Positions 1-30,092 of a stretch of DNA of 64,000 nt are shown here, one piece after another. Under the pieces are notes generated by a model. It was not told the origin of the DNA and made no database searches. It saw only the letters and a program-made list of their open reading frames with translations. Both the position numbers and the translations under genes were made by a program. Numbering within the stretch: the first letter of the stretch is position 1; each line of letters starts with the position of its first letter. Source of the stretch: Unio delphinus (taxonomy: Eukaryota > Mollusca > Bivalvia > Unionida > Unionidae); NCBI GenBank assembly GCA_029339505.1, contig JAQISU010000114.1, forward strand, positions 3,522,001 to 3,586,000, written 5' to 3'.

Positions 1-1259
1 TGTAATGTTTTGTTAATTCGCTTTCCTTTTGGAGATGTCATATATGATCCGTACTAAATCGCGTTAGCCGCATAACATAGACATCACTACATCATGCGCC
101 ACTTACTCAATCTGGCCAACCTCTGTATTTTCACGTTTTGTACCTACTCTGTTAAAGTTATAATAGTATCAGCGATTTAGTTTATTCTTCAGATTTGTTT
201 AATTTCTTTTACTAGTTTCATTATTCATTTTATGTCTAGACTGACTCCCCGCCCCCTTCGAGAATAAAATACAGCCCCCCCCCCCCATCAAAGTGAGACA
301 ATAAGAGGCCCGGCCACAGAGGTTCCCCTACTGGGTAACCCATTTCTGGGGATTCTACCTCCAGGTCTTCCTCCCTGCGTACCTCTGGTCCTAGAAGCTT
401 TGGGAACATGTGTTGCGAACATGTTTGTGACGTTGTTGTTCTCTCAAAACGTAGCCGAGACTCATCAATTACTGTGATTTTCGGATGCAAAGAAAAATAC
501 CTGTTACATCGACAATTAACGTGTCATTCTGATACAAATTTCACGTGTCGGCGGAAGTGAAATTTGAAGTGTCGTAGATTTTATTTACACGCGTCGATTG
601 TAATCAAAAGAAATAAAGAGCATGGAGATCTGATACATGTCGTATGACGTAAGGAGTATACGTATATGTGATACAATTATGCATATACATCTGCAATTAG
701 CAAACTTTTTTCAGTCCCAGAGCTTCTATGAAATGAAGGGATTGTTTGACAGAAAAGTGGTATTTTCATGCACGACTTTATATGGAGCAGTTTAACAGTC
801 GTTGGTTATTTCTTTCTTTTGTGAAACGTAACAAAGAATTTAATTATTCAACTTTAAGAAACGAAAATTTAGGAGACACCTACAGTATTGTGGGGTGAAA
901 CCGAAATGGTCATGCTAATTCTAACATAAGACACAAATTAATAGTGTTCCAAATGAATTCCAGATCTTGAATGTGTTAATGTACCAATAGACTTGAAGTT
1001 GCTAACGTACCAACAGTATTAATGTATCATAATACCATTGTCCCAAATTCCTTTTGGATGAAGTCATAAAAAGTTTTCTTCCGTAGCGATTCATTGAACA
1101 CTTTGTAATTCCGGCAAATATTTTAAATAATGTTGTCATTCCAGATTATATTGAAACACATTATAAAATACATATGCAGACCAATATTAAAACAGGAACA
1201 TATTAAATACGAATCCGTATTAGGAATTACTAAAGCCTGTCATCTCTCACTCTCTCTTT

Positions 1260-1262
<3 letters not shown>

Positions 1263-1324
<62 letters not shown>
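1263..1324. repeat. (TA)n microsatellite
   Basis: Uninterrupted TA dinucleotides preceded by a CT-rich run. Confidence 0.95.
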
Positions 1325-1327
<3 letters not shown>

Positions 1328-1911
1328 CCAGGTTGTAATGCGAATGTGTCTGCTACACACGAGTGCATAAAACAGCATTTAAGCATCATATGTGCTTATT
1401 TGTAATGGAATATGGGCTCGAAAGTGCAGGCAGGGCGATAGATTTCATTTACCTGCGCAATTGGGTTCAAATCACCGCCTCTAACACGTATGATATACTT
1501 CACAACGTCACTACTACGACGCTCCGGGACTAAATTATTCTCACCATTCCACAAACCTTATTGCTTGCTCTACTAAACATACGTGCAGTAACGAACCAAA
1601 TGACATAATTTATCCAACTAGTAATTCCTCCAGACTTGTTGACAGGACTATTATTAATACTGATATTGTAGGCATCCATGTATAGCATATTGAAAACAAA
1701 CATATACAAGGTAAGGATATATTAAAGATACCACATAGCACATTCTAAAATATTACATCCTTCACCACTACAAAATATGACATCCCAATGAACTGCCAGC
1801 AGTTGAAATCACTGATTGAAATCACCAATAACTAGTCAGTCCATTCTTGTGTTTATTCTTTCTTTCCCTCTGTACAATTCAACGAAATTTCAACGGGCGC
1901 GCGCGTGTGTT

Positions 1912-1915
<4 letters not shown>

Positions 1916-1955
<40 letters not shown>

Positions 1956-1981
1956 TTTGATTTTTAACGTAGCTGTAACGT
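1916..1981 (-). repeat. (GT)n tract with possible SINE tail fragment
   Basis: The GT repeat is followed by a short stretch resembling the reverse complement of the A-rich, (CA)-tailed 3' end of the SINE at 15439-15764. Only about 30 bases match, so the SINE assignment is tentative. Confidence 0.4.
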
Positions 1982-2763
1982 CCGAATTTCTACCTATGAA
2001 ATTGTCGGTAGTAATCAGAACAAAGACATATAGGATATTAAATATTAAGGGAAAACAGTCGAGGTCAGAAAAATAATTATACTTCATTCGTGGCATACAT
2101 GTGTTTCTATGTCATTAGTGAGAATACAAATATTTACTACTTCGGTCGTAAACTATTTCATTATATCTGCTTATCAAACGTAGATTTCCATAGTTTAAGT
2201 TCTAAGGCATTCAAAATCGGTCTTGATTTGTTTCTCCATCCTGTACCAAAACGATTATTTATGCAAGACTACGTCAATGAAATGTTAAGACAGTGACTTT
2301 AAATACATTTAGAATGCATATAACGCGGCTATCTACGTATTGTTGTCTCATTAATGAATGCTTTCTTAAGACAATTAAGAGGTTTATCTTTCGCGGATTG
2401 ATGCAGTGGACATCGTTTAGGGTGGATACCATATAAACATGACAGAAAAGTCCAACATACGTTAGAATGTAACAATTTAAAGAACAGATTTTAATGATTT
2501 CACAATAAATTTCCTTATAGGTCTTTGCTTTCGGGTTTATGTTTACATCTAAAATTAGACGTCGACCTTGTTGTGTTCCCATAATTGCAAATACACTGCA
2601 CCTAAATTGCGATAACCACTAAAATTGGGATGCATGTGTTTTATTTATCGGTTTTATTCACCTTGTAATTGTGATGAAAGTTTAGAATTACTAGTTATTC
2701 AATGTCATTGATATATTTATGCAAAACAAGAAAATTCAAATTAGGCCTTAATATGGATAGGAC

Positions 2764-2840
2764 GTATGTATGTATGTATGTATGTATGTATGTATGTATG
2801 TATGTATGTATGTATGTATGTATGTATGTATGTATGTATA
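2764..2840. repeat. (TGTA)n tetranucleotide microsatellite
   Basis: About 18-19 direct copies of the four-base unit. Confidence 0.95.
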
Positions 2841-5261
2841 TATAAATAAGTGTTTCTGCTTCCAAATGGAAAAAAGGTGTTACAAAGTGATATCTCAACT
2901 ATGAAGATAAAATTAGTGTTGCTTCCCTGGCGATATCATTTGTCTCTCACCGATATTTTTCATGATTGCATTTTGAAAGAACACTTAAATAAAGCATCCA
3001 TTAATTCTGTCGTTGGCTATTAAATCTCACTAGCAAGTGAACATTTGTATGAATAAGATTCAGCTATTGATTACAAACCGATACCTCCAACCATAACCCG
3101 TAAAACGCTTGTGTTAAGAAAACTACTGACAGTATACAATCATCTAGTACCATTATTCGTTTTTACTTATGCTAGTACCTTATGAAAAGTTGTTTTCGGT
3201 TAATATGCTACATAAGTTATTTTTAGTTTTATTGGTAATGTAAAAAGGGGAAGTATGCAAATCCACAACAATGCAGCTTGTTTACAATATGTAGTATGTT
3301 TGGCTGAACAATTCTGAACAGTTACAGAGATATCAGAGATATTCTTCGTAAACGTTTCGTTTCCGGAGACATACAGATAGTGAGCTACAAAGTCCGGTAC
3401 TGATGCTGAGTACATTGGAGGTGTGGTTAATAATTAATATTTATTATTTAAAACGATGCTAATTTCAATTATACCAGATAGCGTGGTGTAAATGTAGCAT
3501 ATGTGTGGTGTAAAATGACATGAGCTGAGTTGTAACGTTGCTCTAGCTTATGTATTTTAGGCTAGTTATTTATTGGCGTTGGACGTGACTGTTCTGGTCA
3601 AGATGTTACCACACATTAGCGTCGTCCAATACGTGGCATCAGGCTGCAAATATCACCTGTTACCGTCGTGAACCAGAAATAATCCCCCGAAGTGAATTTC
3701 GAACCTCTTCGTGCTGTGGAATTTATTCACAGGCCGAGAAGTTGAAAACAAAAGAAAACTTTAAAATGGGAATTTTATAAACTATTGTACATAACATTGG
3801 CAACAAAAGCAATTGTATATTGGTATCTACTATAATGGAAACGTTTAAATAGAGGGAAAAAACAACACGAAAAACAACAACATTTTTTACATGATTGTTT
3901 ACTTGCGAGATTTTATATGTTGCAATTAAAAAGTAGGCTAATTTCTATACTTTATTTTAATGTTGAATATTCAGATTTAATGTAAACATACTTGTACGAA
4001 CAGTATTATAAAACATGGAACCTTGTATCGATGGAATAAATTAAGCTTTCTCTCCTAGCTGCCAAGATAGGTTCTTTGATAGCTCTTGGGTCATATCATG
4101 CATTAAATCAGTATCCACGTGCTTTAAAAATAACATGCATCCATCGGCCATGAAATGGTGTATTCTACAAAATAAACTTCAAAAGACTGACGTTTCTTGT
4201 GAGGGATGGCCGCATTTAGTCACGAGATTTTCGTTTGGAATCTCTTTGACATGAAATACCTTTGTGCCCTGCAAGGAAATGAGTACGCGTTAATCTTGTC
4301 AGAGAATATGATCGCATTACATTTGAAATTCCATTATTGAGTAAATCACTTAGAAACATAAAAGCAATGTATTGGAAATGTACATTTTCTCAGCAAGAGT
4401 TATCTTAAGAGTACGACATAATGCCGTCATCCACTTAAGTAAAGACAACCACTGATTCAATAATATAGATTTGTATGATATGTATGATGGTATTTACATG
4501 CCATTTACGCATGTCTTTCCTTGCAAGATAAATAAAAAAAATAAAATGTTGAAACGCGGAACATTCTGAATTTTTAAAGACTGCTCCGGAGAGTTCTTAA
4601 TGTCTCCTAGTATTATTGCTTTAAACACATTTAACAGTTTCAGAGAGAAACTACACGAATAAATTTTTTTGCTGGCAGACATAGCGGGCTTTATGCATTC
4701 TGACTACATACAGAGTAGGGGGTGATGAGGTGGTGGGTGGGGGTAATAGTTAACATTACTCTCTTCATATTATGATTACTTACATCTTTATCTGGAATTT
4801 TTTGGGTCATTCCATTCTATATCTAGTTACTGTTTACTATAAATCATTACGAACTGAAGTCAGCCTTAAACAGTGAAAAACTCAATCCATATCCCATAAA
4901 TTCTTTGTAATGTTGCAATCGAACACAAGAAGAAACTGACATACAAAATATCGTTCCACCTATTATATACTTATTTCCACCCCACCCTTGTCCTAAAACC
5001 TAACATAGTAAACAAAATGACAACATAAATGAGATCGGATCAATGATTATACAATAATTTAGCCAAACAATAGTGTACGTTCCACAAATATGTATAATCC
5101 GTTTCTGATATTGCCTATCTAAAGATATGTTCGCATTTCTTTTCCCATCTATAAAACTTTACCAGAATTAATATTTCTTGAAATATTTGCTTACATTAAA
5201 TATGCTTATATTTTTAGGAATACATCATGCACAGGAGTTGATTGTGGACACGCCTAATAAA

Positions 5262-5270
5262 TATATAAAT
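5262..5270 (+). promoter_or_regulatory. Probable TATA box of the superoxide dismutase gene
   Basis: TATATAAAT lies 63-71 bases upstream of the signal-peptide ATG. This would place transcription start near 5292-5300 and give a short 5' leader. The role is inferred from position; no transcript is available. Confidence 0.5.
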
Positions 5271-5332
5271 AGGACGTTGTGTGGCTGTAAGTCTATCATA
5301 CACGTGTGCATTGAGAGACATACTCTGCCAAC

Positions 5333-24140
<18,808 letters not shown>

Positions 24141-24829
24141 AGAAACTTTTAAAATATAGAAAACAACATAGCACAGGCTTTAAGTACGCGATGAGAATGC
24201 ATGCGAGCTATACTTTTTAAATGTTAAAAATATCCTAATAATACATAATGATGGATTGCATCTATTTTTGATTTTGAGCAGATTTCAAATAAAGTTATCT
24301 TGTTTTCAAAATCTACTTTGACAAATTCTACATTCAGAAATTACTCTCTGACCTGGCAACCGTGGATACTCTTTGCAATCGGTACTCTTTCACAGAATGG
24401 ATGTATTGTAATTTTGGATATGATCTTTAAAAGTGGCTTTATATTGGGAAACAAATTACATGTATGGTTTATATAGGTTGATGACAAAATGTCATGTCTT
24501 GCACAAACTTTACAGATGTTTTTTGTTGTTGTTTTAAGAATGTTAAGAATTCCTAAACTGCTTTTATTTCACTGTTGATTTCCTGAGCCCGTTTCAAGTA
24601 GCACAAGGAGGGTGAACCCTGCAACGTTTTAGAGGCGTCCATATGGTAAACTAAGGCCTCCTAGGAAACGAAAAAAAAAAAATGTAAAAAAAAACAGAAT
24701 CAAAGTTTATATCTACTGGAGAGTATCTCTCCAAGAGTCTCTTTTTTTTTGGGGGGGGGGGGGTATTATGCCAGTGATTGTTTAATTTTTGACACCTCAT
24801 TCGTTGTCACACCTCTTTGTTGTTAGGAA
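24141..24829. other. SOD 3' UTR and junction with viral-like element (left)
   Basis: It holds the probable 3' UTR with AATAAA at 24288 and a poly(T)/poly(G) run near 24740-24763. The exact element boundary and a target duplication were not found. Confidence 0.5.
24288..24293 (+). terminator. Candidate polyadenylation signal of SOD (left)
   Basis: AATAAA lies 148 bases after the SOD stop codon. It is the nearest canonical signal downstream. Confidence 0.45.
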
Positions 24830-25497
24830 TTAAATGATTTTCTCAACCGAATATTTTATCTGTCCGATACGATGTCTTGATCTATGGTCATGTAAATTTA
24901 TTGTTATAAATCCATTTGGGACTGACTTAGCATGACTAAAGAAACTTCAAAAAGATTATAATCCACATCTCTTCTTCACCAGATCTAACGACTATGTCTT
25001 AAGTGTATGCGTATCAACTTCATTAAACACAGCAAGAATATTACAATTGTCCATGATCACTTTTGGAATTTGTGTATACCGCTGGGTAACATAAATTACA
25101 TCAGTATTTTTATGCCTGTCTCGGGAAAATAATCTAGCTGGATTTGATTGTCCAGCATCACATAATCATACCCTACTAAATTTTTAATAGATCGATTAAT
25201 ATAATCAACATTCGGTGCTACGTCGATATCAGTGATAAATTCAATAACATCACAATCTTCATTTAACGATTTCAGATTTTCATTAAATTCTGTTAACACT
25301 TTGTAGCATCGTTGATCGCCTACGGGCGGAACAATCAAATACAATTTGTCCCATGCTAACCATATCATTATCAGATTAAGTAGCAACTGTCTTGCCACTT
25401 CCTGATGGTCCAACTATTATCATTCTGATGGAAGTTGGTAGCGCAGCAATATGCTTAACGATTTCTCGCTTTCGTGTCGTCGAAAAATCAGTCACAT
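24830..25497 (-). pseudogene. A32-like packaging ATPase, older copy 1 (left)
   Basis: The product would use ATP to drive genome packaging into capsids. The Walker A loop GPSGSGKT is intact, and the middle part (LAWDKLYLIVPP and IEFITDID) aligns with the second copy at 27991-28648. A stop with a frameshift directly follows Walker A, and the Walker B region and the C-terminal third are broken by more stops. It is more AT-rich and more decayed than copy 2. It is divergent from the PLA2-like gene, 17 bp apart. Confidence 0.75.
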
Positions 25498-25514
25498 GTT
25501 ATTATATATAAATT

Positions 25515-26014
25515 ATAGATCTATTTTGTGTGAAATGCAAGACGCGTACTAGCACAAACGACTTAACAACAATTACAACAAAAAATAACAGATCAGCAGT
25601 TGCCGGTAAGTGTGAACGATGCGATACAAAGAAATTAAGATTTATTTCTGTAAAATCGGCTGAAGATTTGTATTAAAATATGGAGGAGGTGATATTGCAG
25701 CAAAATTGACAAATTTAACAGGCACTCCTTGAGCTAAATACCCAGAAGAAAATATCTTCTAGGACATAATTACTGCGGAACCAGGAACCAGACTTGATAT
25801 TAGACTTGACAGCCAAGACGAACCAAAACTAGGTGAATATCCTATAAATGCAATTGATCGAGCTTGTCACGCTCATGATGTGTCTTATAAAAGTAACAAT
25901 CTGTAGCAAAGACATCTCTCAGATGTGAAATTGATTCACGCGTTAAGTTCTATGACGAATAAATCTTTAAAGGAACCATTTTTTTTACTAGTTAAAGGTA
26001 ATTGTATTATATAA
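25515..26014 (+). pseudogene. Zinc-ribbon plus PLA2-like structural protein, copy 1 (left)
   Basis: An N-terminal CXXC pair (FCVKCK) and a second pair (KCERC) form a DUF5679-like zinc ribbon. A parvovirus-type phospholipase A2-like segment follows, with a YCG calcium-loop remnant and the catalytic CHAHDVSY. In Polinton-like viruses this protein is a minor capsid component. The start codon has become ATA; stops and a frameshift interrupt the calcium loop. The terminal TAA overlaps the ATG of the next gene by one base (TAATG). Confidence 0.7.
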
Positions 26015-26316
26015 TGAACTACGAAAATATCAATGATATAATTTCTGCTATTACAAATTTGTAAAATCAACAAATACAATTATCGAATAAACTAAATTGT
26101 GATAAAATCGTTTCTGATTCTGAGTACCTACAAGAGCTTAAATTCGAAAATAAATATACGCTACCGTCGCAGTATAGATTCATTAAGGAAATCCAACAAG
26201 CGGTTTACGCATCATTAGCGAATAATATCGAATTAAATACGTTAATCCCCGTCTTTACCGTAGTAAAAAAAATTAGATCGGAATTATCAAAGGAATATGA
26301 AACAAAGAAAATATGA
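26014..26316 (+). pseudogene. Small unrecognised protein downstream of PLA2 copy 1 (left)
   Basis: A 100-residue frame with a single in-frame TAA at 26062-26064. The remainder is hydrophilic, rich in Glu, Lys, Asn and Gln, with a predicted helical look. Its start overlaps the stop of the upstream gene, which suggests co-expression. No family recognised. Confidence 0.45.
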
Positions 26317-26344
26317 ACATAAAATAATACTTTTATTATGCGAC

Positions 26345-26346
<2 letters not shown>

Positions 26347-26437
<91 letters not shown>
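26347..26437. repeat. (TA)n microsatellite inside the element
   Basis: About 45 units, 24 bases longer than the right partner at 43636-43700. Confidence 0.95.
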
Positions 26438-26439
<2 letters not shown>

Positions 26440-26905
26440 TGTGCACACTGACAGATTTATACATTCTGAAAGGGTATTTACAAGTAAAACTTACGAAAAT
26501 CGTTTACGCTGCTAATTCTGAAGGGGCATTTGCGTTACGAAACTAACCACATCGTCCGATTTGCTAATTTTGAAGGGGTAATTACCCAACAAAACCAACC
26601 ACATCGTCCGATTTGCCAATTCTGGGTATGTACGTTACAAAACCAACCACACCGACAGTTTGCTAATTCCGATAGAATATTTTCTAGCACAAATCGCGAA
26701 AATCGACCGATTTCACAATAATATTTAATAATAATTTCATTATGCAACTGAAAAATATTTTATTTAGATATATATTCTGTGCAGATCGACCGATTACCTA
26801 ATTCTGATAGGGTATTACGTTACAAAACCATCCACACCCACCGATTTACTAATTCTGATAGGGTATTTACTAGTTTTAAAAAAATGAAAATCGACCGCGC
26901 TGAGG
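26440..26905. repeat. Degenerate ~55-bp tandem repeat (left)
   Basis: Diverged units carry CTAATTCTGAAGGGG and AACCAACCACATCGTCCGA. The block is split by a second copy of an ATTATGC-ACTGA / TATATATTCTGTGCA segment (about 26337-26452 and 26739-26785). It separates the two ATPase/PLA2 modules. Confidence 0.75.
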
Positions 26906-26915
26906 GTATTTACTA

Positions 26916-27759
26916 CTAAAAATAATGATTTTGTTTGGAAATGTATTTTTCTGAATCAGGATCTATATACAGACGTATTTGTAATTTTTCTTGAGCTAAA
27001 TCAATGAAGTTAAAATTTTGGTCTGTAAGTTTTGAAATACATTATAGTTAGTAAATTATTGTGTCATCGTAAATATTTTAAGTTGACCGGTTCTTGCACT
27101 TGCGAACATTCAGGAGATACTCGAGGAGTGAAAGTATACAGAATATATCCCTGCTGTGCCTGATTTTATATTTCTGCGTTTGTCTGATAACTTCCATCAA
27201 TTGCATCGCACACAGGGTTGACCGCGATCACTGAGGTTATTTTTATTGTTCCGGGTCTACTACCACCAAATAAATCCTTGTTGTAACGGAGAATAATTGC
27301 CAGTGGTAGTTTTTGCTCCACTCGGTGTGTATTGAAAAAAAGAATCCATCGATGATATGATTTTGTAGTTCGTCTGCGTTATACCGGGGAAACTTGAAAT
27401 TTATGAGATCAGCTTCTGTTATCGAATAGGCATTTAAAAACTAGTGTTTGTGGTCCATCTATCCAGTATTAATCGTTACCTGAATTACAAGCTTATTCAA
27501 TATTTCAATTTGTTTAATGATTTTTTCTTCGTGAACTTGCTATATCAAAAAGATGTTCTTGAAAGCACCGTCGTAGTTTTTCCAGTTGTGTTTTATGTAA
27601 TTGATTAATGATTTTAAAATATGCAATAATTTCATCTAGGAGAATATTCGTGTATTTCAATACCCCAAGGCCGAAATGTTTCTGAACAATATGCCAGGTT
27701 CCATCGTCCTTGTTAAGAAAGGTAAGATAACCAGCCAACGGTGAATTTACATTTTTCAT
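26916..27759 (-). pseudogene. Possible structural protein, paralogue A (left)
   Basis: It shares with paralogues B (36643-37334) and C (35784-36621) a helical segment typified by LQQLRQYFQDYLLDI and a following SLTEA block. With C it also shares the segment GYILYTFT and a C-terminal DQNFNFIDL-type strand. The last resembles C-termini of Polinton-type capsid proteins, but this is only an impression. Several frameshifts and stops follow residue 80. The N-terminus seen in B is absent. Function not established. Confidence 0.5.
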
Positions 27760-27794
27760 ATCAAGTGGCGGAGAGAGCGATCCCTACAAAAGGT

Positions 27795-27862
27795 GATAGA
27801 AGCCTTATTTTGCCAAAATAACAGTTTAATAATGGAAGCCTTATTTTGCCGAAATAACGAGT
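27795..27862. repeat. 36-bp tandem duplication (left)
   Basis: GAAGCCTTATTTTGCC occurs at 27799 and 27835, each followed by AAATAAC after one variable base. Each unit is partly self-complementary (TTATTT/AAATAA). Confidence 0.75.
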
Positions 27863-27990
27863 AAAAAAAAGTGGAGAGATATCCCTATTAATCGTTACAG
27901 CCGCGTTGACGTCAACATCGAATTAATGTAACTCGATAAATATATGGCGAATATCGGAGAAGCGCAGATACTAGATTAAACAGAGAAAGG

Positions 27991-28648
27991 TTAGCCGTAT
28001 ATGCGATCTAATCCTATCCGATATCGCGTTCTTGGATCAAATAAATTTATCGTTACAAATCCGTGAGGGGTTGCCCGAGCACCGGTAAAGAAATTTTTTA
28101 ATTTATTGAAATCCATGTCGGAGCACCAAGTCTGCCAAATATTTCGTAATGTATGAGTATCAATTAAGTTAAACACTGATAACACGTTGCAGTTATCTCG
28201 GATCACTTTTGGAATCTGAGTATATCGCTAAGTAACGTAGATCACGTCGGTGTTTTTATGTCGGCCTCGAAAAAATATCCTCTCGGGATTCTTTTGTCGT
28301 TCTAACATGGTATCATCGTTACCAACTAAGTAATTTATGTCTCCGGAAATATCCTCCACGGAAGGCGCTTCATCGATGTCCGTGATAAACTCAATGATGT
28401 TTTCTCCGGTGATCTCTGAAGCCTTTTCGTTATAATCCTTTAACACCTGGTAGCAGTGTTGATCGTCAGCGCTAGGTGCTACCATATATAGTTTATCCCA
28501 CGCCATCCATTTCATAAACAAATTGAGTAACAGCTGTGTCTTACCGTTACCCGATGGCCGAAAATAATCATCCGGATGGAATTAGGTAGCATGGGATGAT
28601 GTTTGACTCGATGTTGTTTCTTTAACGCGGAAAATCGGTAATTTCCAT
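27991..28648 (-). pseudogene. A32-like packaging ATPase, copy 2 (left)
   Basis: The P-loop is PSGNGKT, preceded by a one-base deletion that removes the usual Gly frame. The Walker B region is NDDTMLE, followed by FFRGRHKNTDVIYVT and IPKVIRDN, which fit the FtsK/HerA-type packaging ATPases of Polinton-like viruses. An upstream frameshift and a single in-frame TAG after IYVT break it; the C-terminal 72 codons remain open. It is divergent from the PLA2-like gene at 28670, 21 bp apart. Confidence 0.8.
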
Positions 28649-28669
28649 TAGATATAACTTACTAATATT
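28649..28669. promoter_or_regulatory. Divergent intergenic region, ATPase 2 / PLA2 2 (left)
   Basis: Only 21 bases separate the two start codons, so any promoter must be shared or lie within the genes. The same arrangement, 17 bp apart, occurs in copy 1. Inference only. Confidence 0.3.
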
Positions 28670-29169
28670 ATGGATTTATATTGTGTGAAATGTAAAACTA
28701 AACCTCCAACAATTGATCTAACATTTATTACCACAAAATATAATAGGGAGGCGGCCCTATCAAGTGTGAGCAGTGCGGTATAAAAAAAAAATTAGATTTG
28801 TGAAAAAAAAGAGGCGGTGATATCACCTCCGGATTAACGAAACTTCCAGGGGCGCCATGTGCAAAGAATCAAGGAGAAAAGCATCTTCCGGGATATAATT
28901 ATTGTGGACCCAGAACACGATTAGATATTAGACTCGACGATCAGGATAATCCTCGTCCGGGTGAATATCCAATAAATGCTCTCGATGAAGCTTGTCGTGT
29001 TCACGATATAGCTTATCGTAGTAATGATCTTCAACAACGACATCTCGCTAATGTAAAATTAATCCACGCGTTGAATTCTATTCCCGATAAATTGTTTAAG
29101 GAAAACTTAGCATCGTGGTTAATAAAAACAGACATGAAAGGAAAATTGGTCGCTGGTTTAGGTGTATAA
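28670..29169 (+). pseudogene. Zinc-ribbon plus PLA2-like structural protein, copy 2 (left)
   Basis: It starts MDLYCVKCK with the first CXXC. The second knuckle (KCEQC) lies one frame away, and a GGDI hinge follows. The PLA2-like domain has GYNYCGPRTRLDIR as calcium loop and the catalytic CRVHDIAY. Related virion proteins use such a domain for membrane breach, so this is a minor capsid candidate. At least two frameshifts lie in the ribbon. The stop at 29167-29169 is one base before the integrase ATG at 29171. Confidence 0.8.
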
Positions 29170-29170
29170 C

Positions 29171-30092
29171 ATGGAAAAGATTTATTATTCTCCGACCGGA
29201 TATTACATGGGAAAATCCGCCATTGATAAACTCGCCAGTGCCGCAAAGGTAACACGTGAAGTGGCCCCGGATTGGTTAGCTAAACAAGCTATATGGCAGA
29301 TTTATCTACCGCGTCCGATAAAAAAGATTCAATACGTATCATTTGATGTTAATACTCCTAAAGAAGTTCATCAAGCTGATATATTATTTCTATCGTATCG
29401 CATGATACCGTTAATAAACGCGTTTACAAATACGCGTTAACCGTCGTTGATGTCGCGCGTAGATATAAAGGTGCCGATTAGTTATCAACGAAATCATCTT
29501 CGGAAGTTGCCTCCGCGTTTAAAAAGATTTATCATCGATGTCCTCTACGATGGCCAAATCTTCTTCAGGTTGATTCCGGCAAGGAATTTTAAGGTGAGGT
29601 GTCGTCGGTAATGAAGCAGCAACGTACTAAGATACGACGGTTTAACAGAACTCTTGGAGATAAACTATTTCATTATCAATACGCGAAATAATTTATCGAT
29701 GATGGGCGATCTCATGAATGGGTAAAACGATTGCCGGAAGTGATCGTATCGATCAACATTGAGGCTTCTAGATTCATAAATATGAAACCAGCTATCGCGA
29801 TAACAAAAGAAATATATCAGATTTAAAAATAAAAGAATGTACGTCTCAAATCCTACCTAGCAATGTCACGGTGAGATATTTATATGAACCCGGAGAAGTC
29901 GAAAAAGGTACTACAAGATCAACTGATCCTATATGGAGCGTAACTACGGATAAAATATATTCTACAGTGTCATCTAATAATAGAGAATCGCGTTATAAAC
30001 TCGATCCAACCGCGCCACAGCGAAGTTTCACCCGTAAACAATTACAAATAATCCCGGATGATACTAAGTTACCACCGAATAATCTTAAATAA
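29171..30092 (+). pseudogene. rve-family integrase, Polinton type (left)
   Basis: It would join element ends to host DNA. The N-terminal part (MEKIYYSPTGYYMG, then WLAKQAIWQIYLP and VHQADILF) is the leader and first catalytic Asp region of Polinton-type integrases. Further blocks TVVDVARRYK and LLQVDSGKEF (second catalytic Asp) follow in another frame. The C-terminal piece at 29871-30092 has YLYEPGE and TDPIWSV and is open to a stop. A frameshift near 29435, a TAG near 29478 and breaks in the middle disable it. Its 3' end overlaps the convergent polymerase-helicase gene by 8 bases. Confidence 0.82.

Larger units (their letters stand above)
1..5257. other. Upstream flank, no gene recognised
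   Basis: The stretch is AT-rich non-coding sequence with a (TA)n tract, a GT tract and a TGTA tetranucleotide tract. The short open frames here are low-complexity or have no recognisable motif. A SINE-like tail next to the GT tract (about 1917-1981) resembles the 3' end of the SINE at 15439-15764. The mirror of this region would lie beyond 64000. Confidence 0.6.

Noticed and set aside
236..490. 84-residue minus-strand open frame
   Set aside because: It covers a poly(C) run, has no recognisable motif and lies in unpaired flank; probably chance.
1430..1480. B-box-like GGGTTCAAATCAC, suggestive of another SINE
   Set aside because: No A box and no body shared with the SINEs elsewhere in the window.
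2695..2898. Repetitive Tyr/Ile/His frames over microsatellites (also 7140, 9129, 13038, 14308, 58333)
   Set aside because: These are translations of dinucleotide and tetranucleotide tracts, not genes.
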